Below, one piece after another: positions 43,890 to 55,333 of a DNA stretch of 64,000 nucleotides. The DNA comes from Tetracentron sinense. Taxonomy: Eukaryota; Streptophyta; Magnoliopsida; Trochodendrales; Trochodendraceae. Positions within the stretch are counted from its first letter, which is position 1. The number at the start of each line of letters is the position of its first letter. The stretch spans positions 3,970,501 through 4,034,500 of the forward strand of contig CM026560.1 of assembly GCA_015143295.1 (NCBI GenBank), given 5' to 3'. Under the pieces are notes generated by a model. It saw only the letters and a program-made list of their open reading frames with translations, was not told the origin of the DNA and did no database searches. Made by a program: the position numbers and the translations under genes.

Positions 43890-45328
43890 TCTCATTGTTA
43901 CCTCTTTTAGCTTCTCATACCCTCAATTGCATATTTTATTTAATAGACACACATTTACAAAATAGTTTAACCCATATGAATGTTTTGACTAGTGTTGAAT
44001 AAATAATTAAATATAAGTATATAATAGAGTACTAAATGACATATTTGCAAGGAAAAAACACATGTATAAGGAAATTGTGTTCATTATTTTACTTGAAATG
44101 ATGATGCTTCTTTCAACACAAATAATAGGATTTGATAGATTTAGGATACAAATTGTGAATCGTAAGATTCAAGTAAAAATTTGAAGATTCTTTCTCAATG
44201 GATTTATCCTAGGATTCAAATCCTTTGGGTTACGATCTGATTTGAATCATAGGATTCATATCTTCAATCATAAGATTCTAAAAAGTGAAAACAGTGGATG
44301 TAAGCCTTTGTGGTAAAGTTTTATTGGTAGAGAGCAGAGACGAAAGTTCTTTTGGGGTTTATGTGATTCGTTGAGGGCAAAGTTAGAGGAAAAACGAAAT
44401 AGGTTTTAGGGCTAAGCGTAGCTTTTAATTAAAAACCCCTCTATATTTTTTATAGTATGTTTTTACCTTTTTTTTTGTAACGAGGATGTCCTGGTCTCTT
44501 AGAACACCCGACTAACCTCCGCTTCCTGAGGTGTGGTCCTAGCCAGCACACCAACCCCCGTTGGTTAATTTAGCCTCTAAATTTAATACTCCTCTATATT
44601 GTTCTTTTTTTAACGCTAAATCATGACTTTTTTGTAAAAAGATTGCGATTCAATCAATAAAAAATAGTGCAACTAAAAAATTGTTATTAAATCTTCAACT
44701 TTTTAAGAAAGTCGTAAAATTTGATTACTATGCCTATTCATTATCCACTACTCTACTGTCAATTAAATACATATATTTGTTAGTTTCATGAATACTAACG
44801 AATGTGATGGATTTGATCAACATGTCTTATTTACGATTTACTCACCCGACATCATCTTCACCCCTGATTCCACTATGGCAACTTCCCATAATGTCCCATG
44901 TGCATCTCCAAAGCGCAGTCTGTGAAGCAAAAAAGAAACGCTTGTCAATTATTGACAAAGTGGTATGGTCATATGCAGAAATAACGTAAGGCAACTCACC
45001 TCTTTCCTAAAACTGCATTTTGCCTTGAACTTCGGGTTTAACTTCTCAAACACATCAAGTACAACCTAAATTATATAATCTCGGTTCCTAAGGTTGTACT
45101 TGTAGTTGTATTTTTGGTTGCAAATGAACAACAAACATGTTACAAATGAAACATGTATAATATAATTTAAAAATGCAACGAATAATGAAACATGTTACAA
45201 ATGAACAATAAACACACTGGTCGTGTGAAGTGGGTGTTCGAGGGTCTTATGCACGTAATCGGTTGTAGATAATTTTATGCACCCAACTTGTAATAGTGAG
45301 GGACTATATATTCTTGATTTCCTCCTTT
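43890..45328. other. Spacer with repeated GATTC words and SINE-like piece
   Basis: I see no gene. Bases 44110-44285 contain many variants of ATAGGATTCAAATC in both directions, a local low-complexity repeat. At 44468-44562 a T-run is followed by GTAACGAGGATGTCCTGG and AGAACACCCGACTAACC, a SINE-like 3' part in minus orientation. Bases 45110-45215 contain a partly duplicated CAAATGAACAA / GAAACATG stretch. Confidence 0.45.
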
Positions 45329-45333
45329 ATAAG

Positions 45334-47540
45334 TGTCGCGCCCCAAAATCTCACCTAGGGAAATGTGAGACTTTGGCACATGACTTACTTATCATTCCAT
45401 CCTGATAGAAACAAGGCATACTAAATTCTGAACTTAAAAATTTATTTATTAAATAAAATATTTGATACCTCAATTCAAACTTTAATTAAAATCCATAATC
45501 AATTGAACATAATTAAATTGAATCATCCATCGTGATCCTTAACTGTCAAACCATACTAAACATAAACCCTTTGTGAAGTCAATTAAAGTCTCATCGGAAT
45601 TCAAACAACTAATAAATCAAATTCAGCATTAAGGTCATCGATCCAGATCCCGTTCTTCCTCGGGATAATCACTTGATGGTTCTTCTATATATTTTTTCCT
45701 CTTCCAACGGCCCGGGCGTGCAAATGTTAAATCTAGAACCTGCCGACAATGAAATTATCGGTTGAGTAACAAGTTACTCCGTGTATATAACAAACTATAG
45801 TAAACAATATCTTAAACATTAACATGCGTACATTTGATTGTTCAACTTCAGTTCACATACATAAATCAGAGTGCAGAAAAACATGTGGGTACATTATGTC
45901 ATTCACTTTCTTACTTTTCTTATTCTATTTGTTTTATGAAAAACACATCAACATGCATTGGGTAATAAATCAAAATACCGCTTTTTCTATTATGAAATGG
46001 GATTACTATGCTTTACTTATCGAGGTACCTCCCTTCGTAAATTATCCGGCATGGACGGCTTACTTAGTATATTATCCGGTACGACGGTTTACTTGTGCCC
46101 TTTGGCTATTTTGTTGGTAGTCGGTCCGTGCAAAACTCATCATGCATAATACTTTCGTGTATCTTTTTCTCTCTTACTCACTTTGCCTTTGGCTTACCTG
46201 TGTCCTTGAGAGTGCCCTTAATTTCCTCTTTATACTTGTGCATGTTTTACAATAGTGAGTGCACGGTGAGACATTCTTAGTTAAATTATACCTAGGACTA
46301 ATAGTCAAGGGCCATAGGAAATTTCATCATAACGTGCCATTCCACTATGTTAACAGACCCAGGCAAGCAAGACTCTCATCAAATGTTCCTTTACCCAAGA
46401 ATAGATCACGTAATATAATTTAAAATAAACCCAACATGACATTCGTGGTTCCAACAATTTAAACATGCTTTATTCATAGTTTATTTTTCACTATGCATAA
46501 TTCACAAATTATTCAATATCAACAATCCTTTCTAATAAAAATCAAAATCCTAAACACATCATATAATTGAGCAATCATAGATTCATAGTGTATACCCAAA
46601 AATCACACTAATATGTAGCCTTAATTTCACAAAGAGTTCACATCCATCATTCAGATATTCCATTCAAAATCGAGACATTCATAATCCTCCAAAAAGTTCT
46701 CAATCCCCTTGTTCGAGTATAAATCATAAATTCACAGGGTTATTCACATTCACATCTTACTTTAACAATTCTTGAGGAATTATACATAAAAGATGATAGA
46801 AAATTCCTAAATCTCATTTAATTGTGTTCTTAATTAGATCTATCCTTTTAACTCTTTGTTTAGATTAACATTCAAGAAATTCAGAATTAGGGATTGTTAT
46901 TTTACCTTTCTTGATCGCTTCCCTATAATCTTATGCTTGAGAATGTTCTGAATCTTGATTTCTGGGCGTTCCCTCTTCTCTAAGTGAAAGCCCTTGCAAA
47001 CCTTAGGTTTTTCTCCCTTTTTGTTCCTCTCAAAACTTAGAATATTTTTCTAACATAAAATCCACGAAATAGAGGGTTTATATAGGTTTTGAGGATTTTA
47101 ACTCTCTTGAAAGTTGAAACTGCAAAAATTGCGACCTTTCACGTTTCCGAACGCAACCTGTGATCAATCGTCCATTTGGTGCGATCGATCGCAGCTCATA
47201 CTACTTTCTAGAAACCTTTTGGGTTTTTCTGCGATCGATCATTTCTGTACCTGTGATCGATCGCTCCTTGTGATCGATCGGACTGAGATCTTGCGATCGA
47301 TCAATACTTGTGCCCTTCTTTCGACCCCTTTTTGTTATTCATGCGATCGATCGGCTGACACCTTCGATATCATGCACTTAAATCACAAAAATGGACTAAA
47401 ACAAGCAAAACGATTGAGTTTCTACTTTTAGACATTTCACATTCATTTCCATAGCACACGTGCATTAAAATGATACACATTTCTCTAAGAAAATTATATA
47501 AATGGCACGAATGCCGATGAATTAAATTTGGGTAACTACA
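45334..47540 (-). mobile_element. Solo LTR, 2.2 kb, chromovirus-related, perfect 5-bp TSD
   Basis: On the minus strand it begins TGTAGTTACCC at 47540 and ends GGGGCGCGACA at 45334. ATAAG flanks it exactly on both sides (45329-45333 and 47541-47545). It shares end sequences and an interior block (46890-47010) with the chromovirus LTR at 19084-20990. TATATAAA on the minus strand lies at about 47078-47085. A dense cluster of GCGATCGATCGC-type palindromes lies at 47158-47357. No internal retroelement genes are present. Confidence 0.9.
47158..47357. promoter_or_regulatory. Cluster of GATCGATC palindromes upstream of LTR TATA
   Basis: At least six copies of GCGATCGATC or a close variant occur in 200 bp, some extended to the full palindrome GCGATCGATCGC. 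They lie 75-275 bp upstream (minus strand) of TATATAAA at 47078-47085, so in the U3 of the solo LTR. Palindromic sites repeated upstream of a TATA box would suit a dimeric DNA-binding protein. No known motif is assigned. Confidence 0.5.
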
Positions 47541-47579
47541 ATAAGGCGAATTGAATCGTAGATGATCCCAGTCTCAAGA

Positions 47580-47723
47580 CTCTGTGAATGGGCTCCAATA
47601 TGGCAGCGTGTTATGTACCTTGTCCCAAAATGCGTTTTTGACAACTATGTCCTCTGTGAATGGGCTCCACTATGGCAACATGTTATGTACCTTTTCCCAA
47701 AATGTGTTTTGGACAACTATGTC
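47580..47723. repeat. 72-bp tandem duplication
   Basis: CTCTGTGAATGGGCTCCA begins at 47580 and again at 47652, and the two 72-bp copies agree at most positions. It lies in the transposase pseudogene. The differences between copies show that the duplication is not very recent. Confidence 0.85.
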
Positions 47724-48374
47724 CTCAACCCTCTTTGCCAAATCCGTACAATTAGGTATATTTTGACCAAGGTCTTCAATCCGGTTATTTGCTTGAGGAA
47801 ACTCTCCAAGGAAAAAATTTGGTAGCGTATCATGTCTCTCTTGGCCGCATTATGTCTCTCATCCTCCCCACATGAGGCCCTCATACTCGATAGAACCCAA
47901 CTATATTTTTAGATGAAGCTGGTTACCCTTGCCTCCTCAATAACGGCCTATTCCGTGGTCCTTTCCTCCCCACCAACCTAAAGCATGCGGTTGATACAAT
48001 GATCTACACATGGGGTCTAGTACAAGCTGTACTTTTTATCAGTATCTTTCCAACCTTTATGAAGGCCTTCCCATTATCGCTGACTACTAGTACAATGTTC
48101 TTCTGCTTCACCTCATAGATGACCCCTTTATCAAAATATAGATATATTTGGCATCTTTTATCTTCTCATAGACATCCACCAGCTTCAAAATACTACCCTC
48201 CTTTCCTTGTAACCCATAAAATTGATGATCGATAACGAAGTAGGCTCTATCCATCCATTGCACATGGTGACATCGTACGTCTCCCTTAAAGCCTAAGAGT
48301 TGTGATATAGTCACTCATGTCCTGTTCTATGATCTCATATGCAATTGGTGGCTACACCTAGTACCTACTTGTGC

Positions 48375-49908
48375 CATGGTTTAAAATAACGGTTTCACCG
48401 TGATGTAAAGGTTTTGGCTTTACAGTCCAAACCAGTAACGCAAGCATCGTTTCTTAGATAAAAAAATTCCAAAAAATGTGATATTGTGGGAAAATGTTTA
48501 AAATTGATAAACAAACAAAATCATTGACATTGTATACATATTATAAATGAAATAACAGTTTAACAAGTTTAATTAACACGTGATTAGATAAAAATGAAAG
48601 ACATAACCCAAATCATTACATGTTTATGAATTTCACTTCAATTCTATTGGGGGCATTTGGCAACACTATTATAAGATAATAAGTGCTTTTTACAAATAAG
48701 TAGTTTTTAATTAATTTTTTTTTTTTTTACAAAAGGCTCGTTTGGTAACTCAAATAAATACTACTTTTTTCAAGGGTAAATATGGTCATTTTTAATTATG
48801 ATTGGAGTAAGCTAGAGGAGGGTTATTTGTGAAATTTTATATTAAAAAAATGGGGACAAAGACGTTTCGGCTTATTTATAAAGAGCCTTTTCAAATAAGT
48901 ACCTATTGGGTTACTTATTTTTTGTGGTCTAAACTCTAAACCACTTTAAATTATTATTTATTTAAACAAACTTATTTGTAAATAAGTACTTATTTTGAGG
49001 ATAGTAACAAAGTTCTCCGATTTTTCCAAAAGTCTCGAATAAAACGCGATTTTTTCGTCTAACAATTAATTCCCGAACTATTCACAACTTTATCGAAAAG
49101 TTCCAAATTTTACGAATTAAATTCAAATTATTCATGACGTTTTGAAAAAGACCCGAATAAATATCTAATATATGAAATATGTTTCTTCATACTTTTCATA
49201 ATTAGTAATCTTATTTAATATTTTTTCATATCTTACTCGATTTTTTACTAATTTGTTTTCGAATCTTTTAAATTTTAGTTTAAAAAAAAATCCTAGATGA
49301 ATAGTTCTCGAACTCTGAGTTGGTAATTATGGTTATTATCATGTTATTTTCTCTTTTGCTTCTGTTTTTTTCCCGACTTTGCCGATTTTTGCCGAACTCG
49401 ACCCCCGCCGAATTATTCCCAAACTCCGATTTGTTACTATGATTTTGATTTTTGAGTAATAAGTTAAATATGTACTTCTTAGTAATGTTGCCAAATGACC
49501 TCATTTATCTTCTAAACTTGTTAATATGCATTAATTTGAGAATCTTAATCAATAAAATTCCAAAAATGATTTTTTTTTTAAATTTCTAAAATGGGTTTGA
49601 AAATTTGGCGATCCATAATGTAGATTTGGAGTGGTTGTGTTTGCCTGTAGACGCAGGGACGAAGTGAAAATTTTCAAAATAGCTGAATTAGAATGGATTG
49701 ATAAAACCGCAATATGTTATATGGCGTTGAACATTACATAACGGGCATAATGGCTGTTACATAACATCATTTTTGATGTGTAGCATATGACGACATCAAA
49801 TAATAAAAACCCTAAAGAAACGTAACCTGACTCGTATTGGTTCGGGTATCACTGAAACTTTTAACTAACTTCCGTTACGTAACGGTTTCAGCGAGATTTA
49901 TTACCATG
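48375..49908. mobile_element. MITE-like TIR element inside the hAT pseudogene
   Basis: The left end CATGGTTTAAAATAACGG and the inverted right end CATGGTAATAAATCTCG, each followed by GAAACCGT/ACGGTTTC words, are imperfect TIRs. Possible 8-bp flanks are ACTTGTGC and GCCCGTGC, 5 of 8 matching. Transposase-like sequence continues on both sides. It contains a second element at about 48650-49500 and no gene. Confidence 0.6.
48650..49500. mobile_element. Inner MITE, about 850 bp
   Basis: GGGCATTTGGCAACACTA at the left and, read inverted at the right, GGTCATTTGGCAACATTAC are TIRs typical of a common plant hAT-type MITE. The interior has further inverted stretches, for example AAATAAGT near 48705 and ACTTATTTGTAAATAAGTAC near 48970. 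No gene is present and the target duplication is not clear. Confidence 0.6.
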
Positions 49909-50572
49909 GCCCGTGCAATCTCACCCATCATGTTCTTAAATGGAGTAGAAGCAACATTGGCAGGCATGTGGATGTGCATGAAGAATTTCATAATAACTGC
50001 CCCAATTACGTCTTCTTTTACATAATTAAGCTATACTTTTTTTTAGGTTTGTAATTTTGTATATAATGATTGGTTAATATGTAAATATTATAAAAATAAA
50101 TAATTTAATAATAACAACTTTCATGAAAATGTTTTAGGGCCAATCTATCAATCGCCTTCTATGTACTTTAATTAATACACATATATATATAAGTATTAAT
50201 TAAGCTTAAAGAATTTTAAATATAGGTTTTGGAAAGTTTTAAAATATTTTCACCTGCTCACCTCTACTAACGGAGTCTCGAACCTCTCAGTTAATTTCCC
50301 TTCCTTTAGATACTCAAGATGTTTCAGTCGCTAAATTTGAAAAGTCCAAAGCAATGTTTTAAAACGGTAAGGTGTGAGGCAGGGCGTTGGGACCTCAAGA
50401 TGCGTGAGGCGTAAGCCTCACACTCCCTAATTAAATGTTATAATACATACATATATGTATATGTGTGTACGAATGTGTACATACACGCTTATACAATATT
50501 ATATAAATTATTCAGCCATAAAAATAATGAATTGAAGAGACAAGAAAAGCTGAAATTTAAATTTACTTTTTA

Positions 50573-50608
<36 letters not shown>

Positions 50609-50698
50609 TTAAAAGGCGGATGATGTTCACTTATCGTGTAGTGGATTTTTGATTCCAAGAAACAATTGCAAAGTAGTCACTATAAAAGTAATCACTAA

Positions 50699-50850
50699 TG
50701 TTGTAGGTACTTCAGAGAAAGAAAAGTTGTATATTCTTCTCTCTAGGAGGTCAGTATTTATAGTACAGCTTACAAGAAGAAAAAGGAAAGATCCTATAAA
50801 GGAAAGATCCTATAATTAAGTTTTACAATATTGGGTCAATATTTACAACA
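50699..50850 (-). repeat. 3' LTR of the copia element
   Basis: It is 152 bp, with ends TGTTGTAGG and TTTACAACA in plus orientation. It includes a short internal direct repeat of AAAGATCCTATA. Confidence 0.9.
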
Positions 50851-53800
50851 CTCCCCCTCAAGTTGGAGAGTATATATCTATAACTCCCAGCTTGCTACAA
50901 ATTGAGTCGATGACAGTCTTTTGTAAAGCTTTGGTGAAGATATCTGCAAGTTGACTACCAGAAGGAAAGAAAGGAGTTGTAATGTCTTTGGACTCTACTT
51001 TAAACCAAACGAAATGACAATCAACTTCAATATGCTTGGTTCATTCATGGAAGACTGGATTGTTGACAATATGAATAGCTGCTTGATTGTCACAATAGAG
51101 AGGTGTCGGTTCGTGTACTAGAATCCCAAACTCTTGTAGAGGAGTTCTTAGCCAAGTTAGCTCGCAAGTGGTATGAGTTATAGCTTAATATTCTGCCTTA
51201 GCACTAGAGCGAGCTACAACTAACTGCTTCTTGCTTTTCCAAGTTACGAGATTATCTCCTATAAAGGTACAATAACCAGTAGTAGATTTGCGATCTGTAG
51301 GTGATCTTACCCAATTAGCGTCAGTATATCTCTCAAGTCAAAGATGTCCAGATGAACGATAAAGAAGGCCACGTCTTGGAGCATTCTTGAGATACTTCAA
51401 GATGCGTATGACTGCATCCATATGAGGTACTCTAGGATTGGTCATAAACTGACTCATAACACTAACTGCATATGAAATCTCAGGCCGAGTAATAGTTAGG
51501 TAAATGAGTTTACCCACGAGTCTCCGATACATCTCTGGATCATTAACCAAGTCACCCTCATCTGACATCAATTTCAAATTGGTATCCATAGGAGTAGTTA
51601 CAGGTTTAGAGCCAAGATAACCTGTATCTTTCAGTATATCAAGAGTGTACTTCCTCTGAGATAAACTGATGTCTGCTTTAGATCTTGCAACCTCAATACC
51701 AAGGAAACAACGAAGCTTACCCAGATCTTTAGTGAGAAAACTGGATCCAAGATGGCGAATTAAGATCTGGATACCTTCCCTGTCACTGCCAGTGATGATA
51801 ATATCATCCACATAGACAACTAGAATTACAATACCATTTTTCGTCTTCTTAAAGAATACTGAGTGACCAGCATGACTTCGAGTCATGCCATGAGTGATCA
51901 CTGCCTTATTGAATTTTCCAAACCAAGCTCGGGGAGACTGTTTGAGTCCATAGATAAATTTCTGAAGATGACAAACACACTCCTCCTTGGACTCAAACCC
52001 AGGTGGTTGAGTCATATACACAGTTTCAGTAAGATCACCATGTAGAAAGGTATTTTTGACATTGAGCTGATGAAGAGGCCAATCCAGATTCGCAGCAAGG
52101 GATATGATAACATGAACAAAATTCAACTTGGCTACTAGAGAGAAAGTCTCGGTGTAATCAATGCCATAAGTCTGAGTAAATCCCTTGGCTACAAGACGGG
52201 CTTTCAACTGATCAATGGTACCATCGGGGTTCTATTTGATTGTGAAGACCCAACGACACCCAACAATCTGAGCTCCAGCAGGCTTGGGAACAAGATCCCA
52301 AGTATGATTCAATGCTAAGACACGCATCTCTTCTTCCATAGCAGTCCGCTAACTCGGGTGGGAAAGAGCTTCTCTGTAGGACTTCGGAACAACAAGAGAT
52401 GACAAAGACAGAAAAAGCTTGAGAAGATGATAAATGATCATAAGATACAAAATTAGAAATAGGATGAGTAGTGCAAGTACGAGTAACTTTACGAACTGCA
52501 ATGGGCAGATCAAGATCCAATGCAGAATGAGAAGGATCTGCAGACGCTGAGGGAGATGGTGTGGGCAGTAGAGAAGCATAAGAGGAAGAGGGACCAGAGC
52601 TGCAGCATGGGAACGACGAACATATACTTGCGAAATAGGAGGATGACCAAGAATACTAGTAGGGAGAACAAGATCAGAAAACAGAGGTTCCTGTAACTGA
52701 TTACCCTAAGGAGAGTAATAGGGAATAGTCCAAAGAAGGTCACATCAACACTCACAAAATGCTTACGTAAGATAGGACTATAGCATCTATACCTTTTTGT
52801 GTGCGTGAATAACCAAGAAAAAGGCATTTATGAACACAAGGATCAAATTTGTCACAACTAGGTTGTAAGTTATGAACAAAGGAAACACATCCAAAAATCT
52901 TTGGGGAATATCAGGAAACATTATTTGAAAGGGAGATTTACCCAGTAGAACTCGAGAGGGCATTCTATTCAAAAGATAAGTAGTTATAAGAATAGCATCC
53001 CCCCAAAAGATCTTTGGAACATGCATCTGGATGACAAGGGCACGGGCTATAGCAAGAATTGGACCATTCTTTCGTTCGGCAATCCCATTTTGTTGTGGGG
53101 GCAGTTACATAAGTGGTTGATGTATAATACCTTGGGATTCGAGAAATTGCTTAAAATAATGAACTTTATATTCTGGAGCATTGTCCGTACGAAAGACTAA
53201 CAATTTTGCATTTAATTGGTTAGAAATTTTAGCATAAAATGTTTGAAAAACATTAAACAATTGAGAACGATCCTTAAGCACATACACCAAGTCAAACAAG
53301 AATAGTTGTCAATAAAAATAACAAAATATCGGGCACCACATAAACCAGTGGTCCGAGATGGTCCCCAAATATCAGAATGAACTAGTGCAAAAGGTTGTGA
53401 ACAAGGTGTATCAGTACGGAGAGTAAAAAAAACTCTACGGTGCTTACTAAGTTCACAAGTTTCACAACTAAAATTAGAAAAAATGAGGTAAAGAAGAAAC
53501 TAAGTGCCGAAGATTGGCAGAAGATGGGTGTCCAAGCCGACAGTGCCATTGCTAAGGAGACACAGCGGAATGAAGAGCAGAAGAAACGGACGGGGCGGAT
53601 GGCTGAAAGTAGTAGAGCCCATTCTTCTCATATCCCCCACCAATCGTCCTCTTCGTCTTTAGATCCTGAAATTCACAATAAGAAGGATAAAATGTCATAG
53701 AACAGTTGAAAGATTGAGTAAGTTTGTGAATGGACAACAAGTTAAAAGAGAACTGAGGCAAGTATAAAATAGATGAAAAAGTGAGACCAGAAGAGCAAAA

Positions 53801-54905
53801 AGTACCAATTCCTTGAACACAAGTTTTAGTCTCATTAGCAATAGTGACAAAAGAAGGAGAAGAAGGACAATGTACATTCGAAAGAAGAGATAAGTTACTT
53901 GTCATATGGTCAGAAGCTCCGGAATCAATAATCCAAGGTGAATTGGAAGAGGAAAGGAAACATGTGTTACCTGAAGAGACCAAATTGGCTGTGGAAGTAG
54001 AAGTAGCATTGACGCGCTAAAGAATAGAATCATACTCTATCTTGGAAAGAAGAATCTGATCACCAGAATCAGAATTCTCCCCCTCTAGTGTAGCCTGGGT
54101 GTCCAATTTATCACCCATGATAAAGAAAGAGCAAAAAATGTAATTTCCAGAAATTTTAAAGAGGCAAACAGTAATTTCAAAACCTTCGGGGGGCAAACTG
54201 TAATTTTAGAAATTTTGGAGGCAAATTGTAATTTCAGAAATGCCGGGGGCAAATTATAATTCCAAAAGCTCTGGGGAAAACTGTAATTTCAGAAACTCTA
54301 TGGGGCAAAATGTAATTTCTAAAAACTTCAGGGGGCAAAATGTAATTTTAGAAACTCTGAGGAGCAAAATGCAAAATTTCAAGCTCTGGGGTTCAAAATG
54401 TAATTTCTAGAGACTTTGAGGGGCTCTTTGTAATTACCAGATATTGGATTGGTTTCCAAACCAATATACGATCTATTCCTTCCTTTTGCCGCATTTCACT
54501 CAAAGGGTTGAAGGGAGAATGGTGCATCAAGCTAGATCTTGCTGGAGAAGTAAGAAGAGAAACTTGGGTTTTGGGTTTTGATAGGCTGCTGGAGAAACAA
54601 TGCAATATGCTACTTGGGTTTTGATAGGCTGCGAATAGAAAATTGAGGTATATAACCCCCTTTTGCGATGAACAGATAAGCACCGAAGGTATATAACCGA
54701 GAAGCTGAGATGATGCCGAGATGATCAAACCAGTGAAAACTCTTGCCGAGAGCTTGGATGATGCTGAGATGCCGAGATGAACAGAGAAGTACTGAGTGTT
54801 GGCCGAGGTCTGTACCAAGATGATAAAAAAAAAAGGCCTAGGGTTTAGAGAACCCTAGAACAAGAGAAAAAAAAATTAGGGTTTAGAGAGCCTACTCTGA
54901 TACCA

Positions 54906-55053
54906 TGTCGTAGGTATTTCAGAGAAAGAAAAGTTGTATATTCTTCTCTCTAGGAGGTCAATATTTATAATACAACTTACAAGAAGAAATATGAAAGATC
55001 CTATAAAGGAAAGATCCTATAATTAAGTTTTTATTCGGTCAATATTTGCAACA
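54906..55053 (-). repeat. 5' LTR of the copia element
   Basis: It is 148 bp, with ends TGTCGTAGG and TTTGCAACA in plus orientation, next to the initiator-Met-type primer site. Confidence 0.9.
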
Positions 55054-55333
55054 ACTAATATATGAGGCACAAGCCTTAAAATAAATTAATGTTGAAGTCT
55101 CAATTATATGGCTAGAACCCTATTTTTTTTTATTAAAGTATAAGGCATATGTTTTAGACATAAAACGTCTCTGGCTCTCAAGGCATGAGGCATGTGCCTC
55201 ATGTGAGTCTCAAAGTTTGAGGCGTTAGCCTAATGAGATTTAAGCCTCAAGGCGTTTTCCTTGAGCCTCGCCTCGCCTCAAAGCGAGCCTTGAGGCGTAA
55301 GCCTCACATGCTTTTGAAATCATTGGTCTAAAG

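Larger units (their letters stand above)
47546..50030 (-). pseudogene. hAT transposase (DUF659-type) pseudogene with nested MITEs
   Basis: Outside the inserted MITE (48375-49908), minus-strand translation gives short stretches in the order of hAT transposases of the DUF659 group. A VASTPFKNMMGEIA-like segment (about 49917-49965) corresponds to the FNVxxSPYFxxM region. A later VSDNGKAFIKVGKIL-like segment (about 48050-48090) corresponds to VTDNAANYxxAGxLL, where the second catalytic Asp lies. Frameshifts separate the pieces (for example between 48110 and 48090), and a 72-bp tandem duplication lies near the left end. No terminal repeats of the parent element were identified. It is dead. Confidence 0.55.
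50699..55053 (-). mobile_element. Ty1/copia element, structurally complete but broken
   Basis: It spans 4355 bp with short LTRs (50699-50850 and 54906-55053) and an exact 5-bp target duplication ACTAA (50694-50698 and 55054-55058). On the minus strand the primer-binding site TGGTATCAGAGTAGG adjoins the right LTR, and a purine tract ending GAGGGGGAG adjoins the left LTR. Between them, in copia order, are a protease/pre-integrase region (53552-53983), integrase (52787-53300), reverse transcriptase (51338-52207, YVDD visible) and RNase H (50950-51330). The size and 150-bp LTRs suit the Ale lineage. Several breaks are present. The LTRs differ at roughly 8 positions plus a small indel, so it is moderately old. 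Confidence 0.92.
50352..55325. mobile_element. hAT-type MITE (about 614 bp) split by a copia element
   Basis: The termini CAATGTTTTAAAACGG and, inverted, CAATGATTTCAAAAGC are flanked by GTCCAAAG (50344-50351) and GTCTAAAG (55326-55333), an 8-bp duplication with 7 of 8 matching. Both arms are rich in GAGGCGTAAGCCTCA words. The copia element occupies 50699-55053, leaving 347 and 267 bp of MITE. An (AT)n run lies at about 50576-50606 in the left arm. It has no coding capacity. Confidence 0.8.

Noticed and set aside
15220-47540. The two LTR insertions at 15220-17426 and 45334-47540 are both 2207 bp, suggesting the same family
   Set aside because: Their end sequences and interiors differ; the equal length is a coincidence.
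53440-53700. Plus-strand 86-residue lysine-rich frame
   Set aside because: It is antisense to the copia integrase/protease region.
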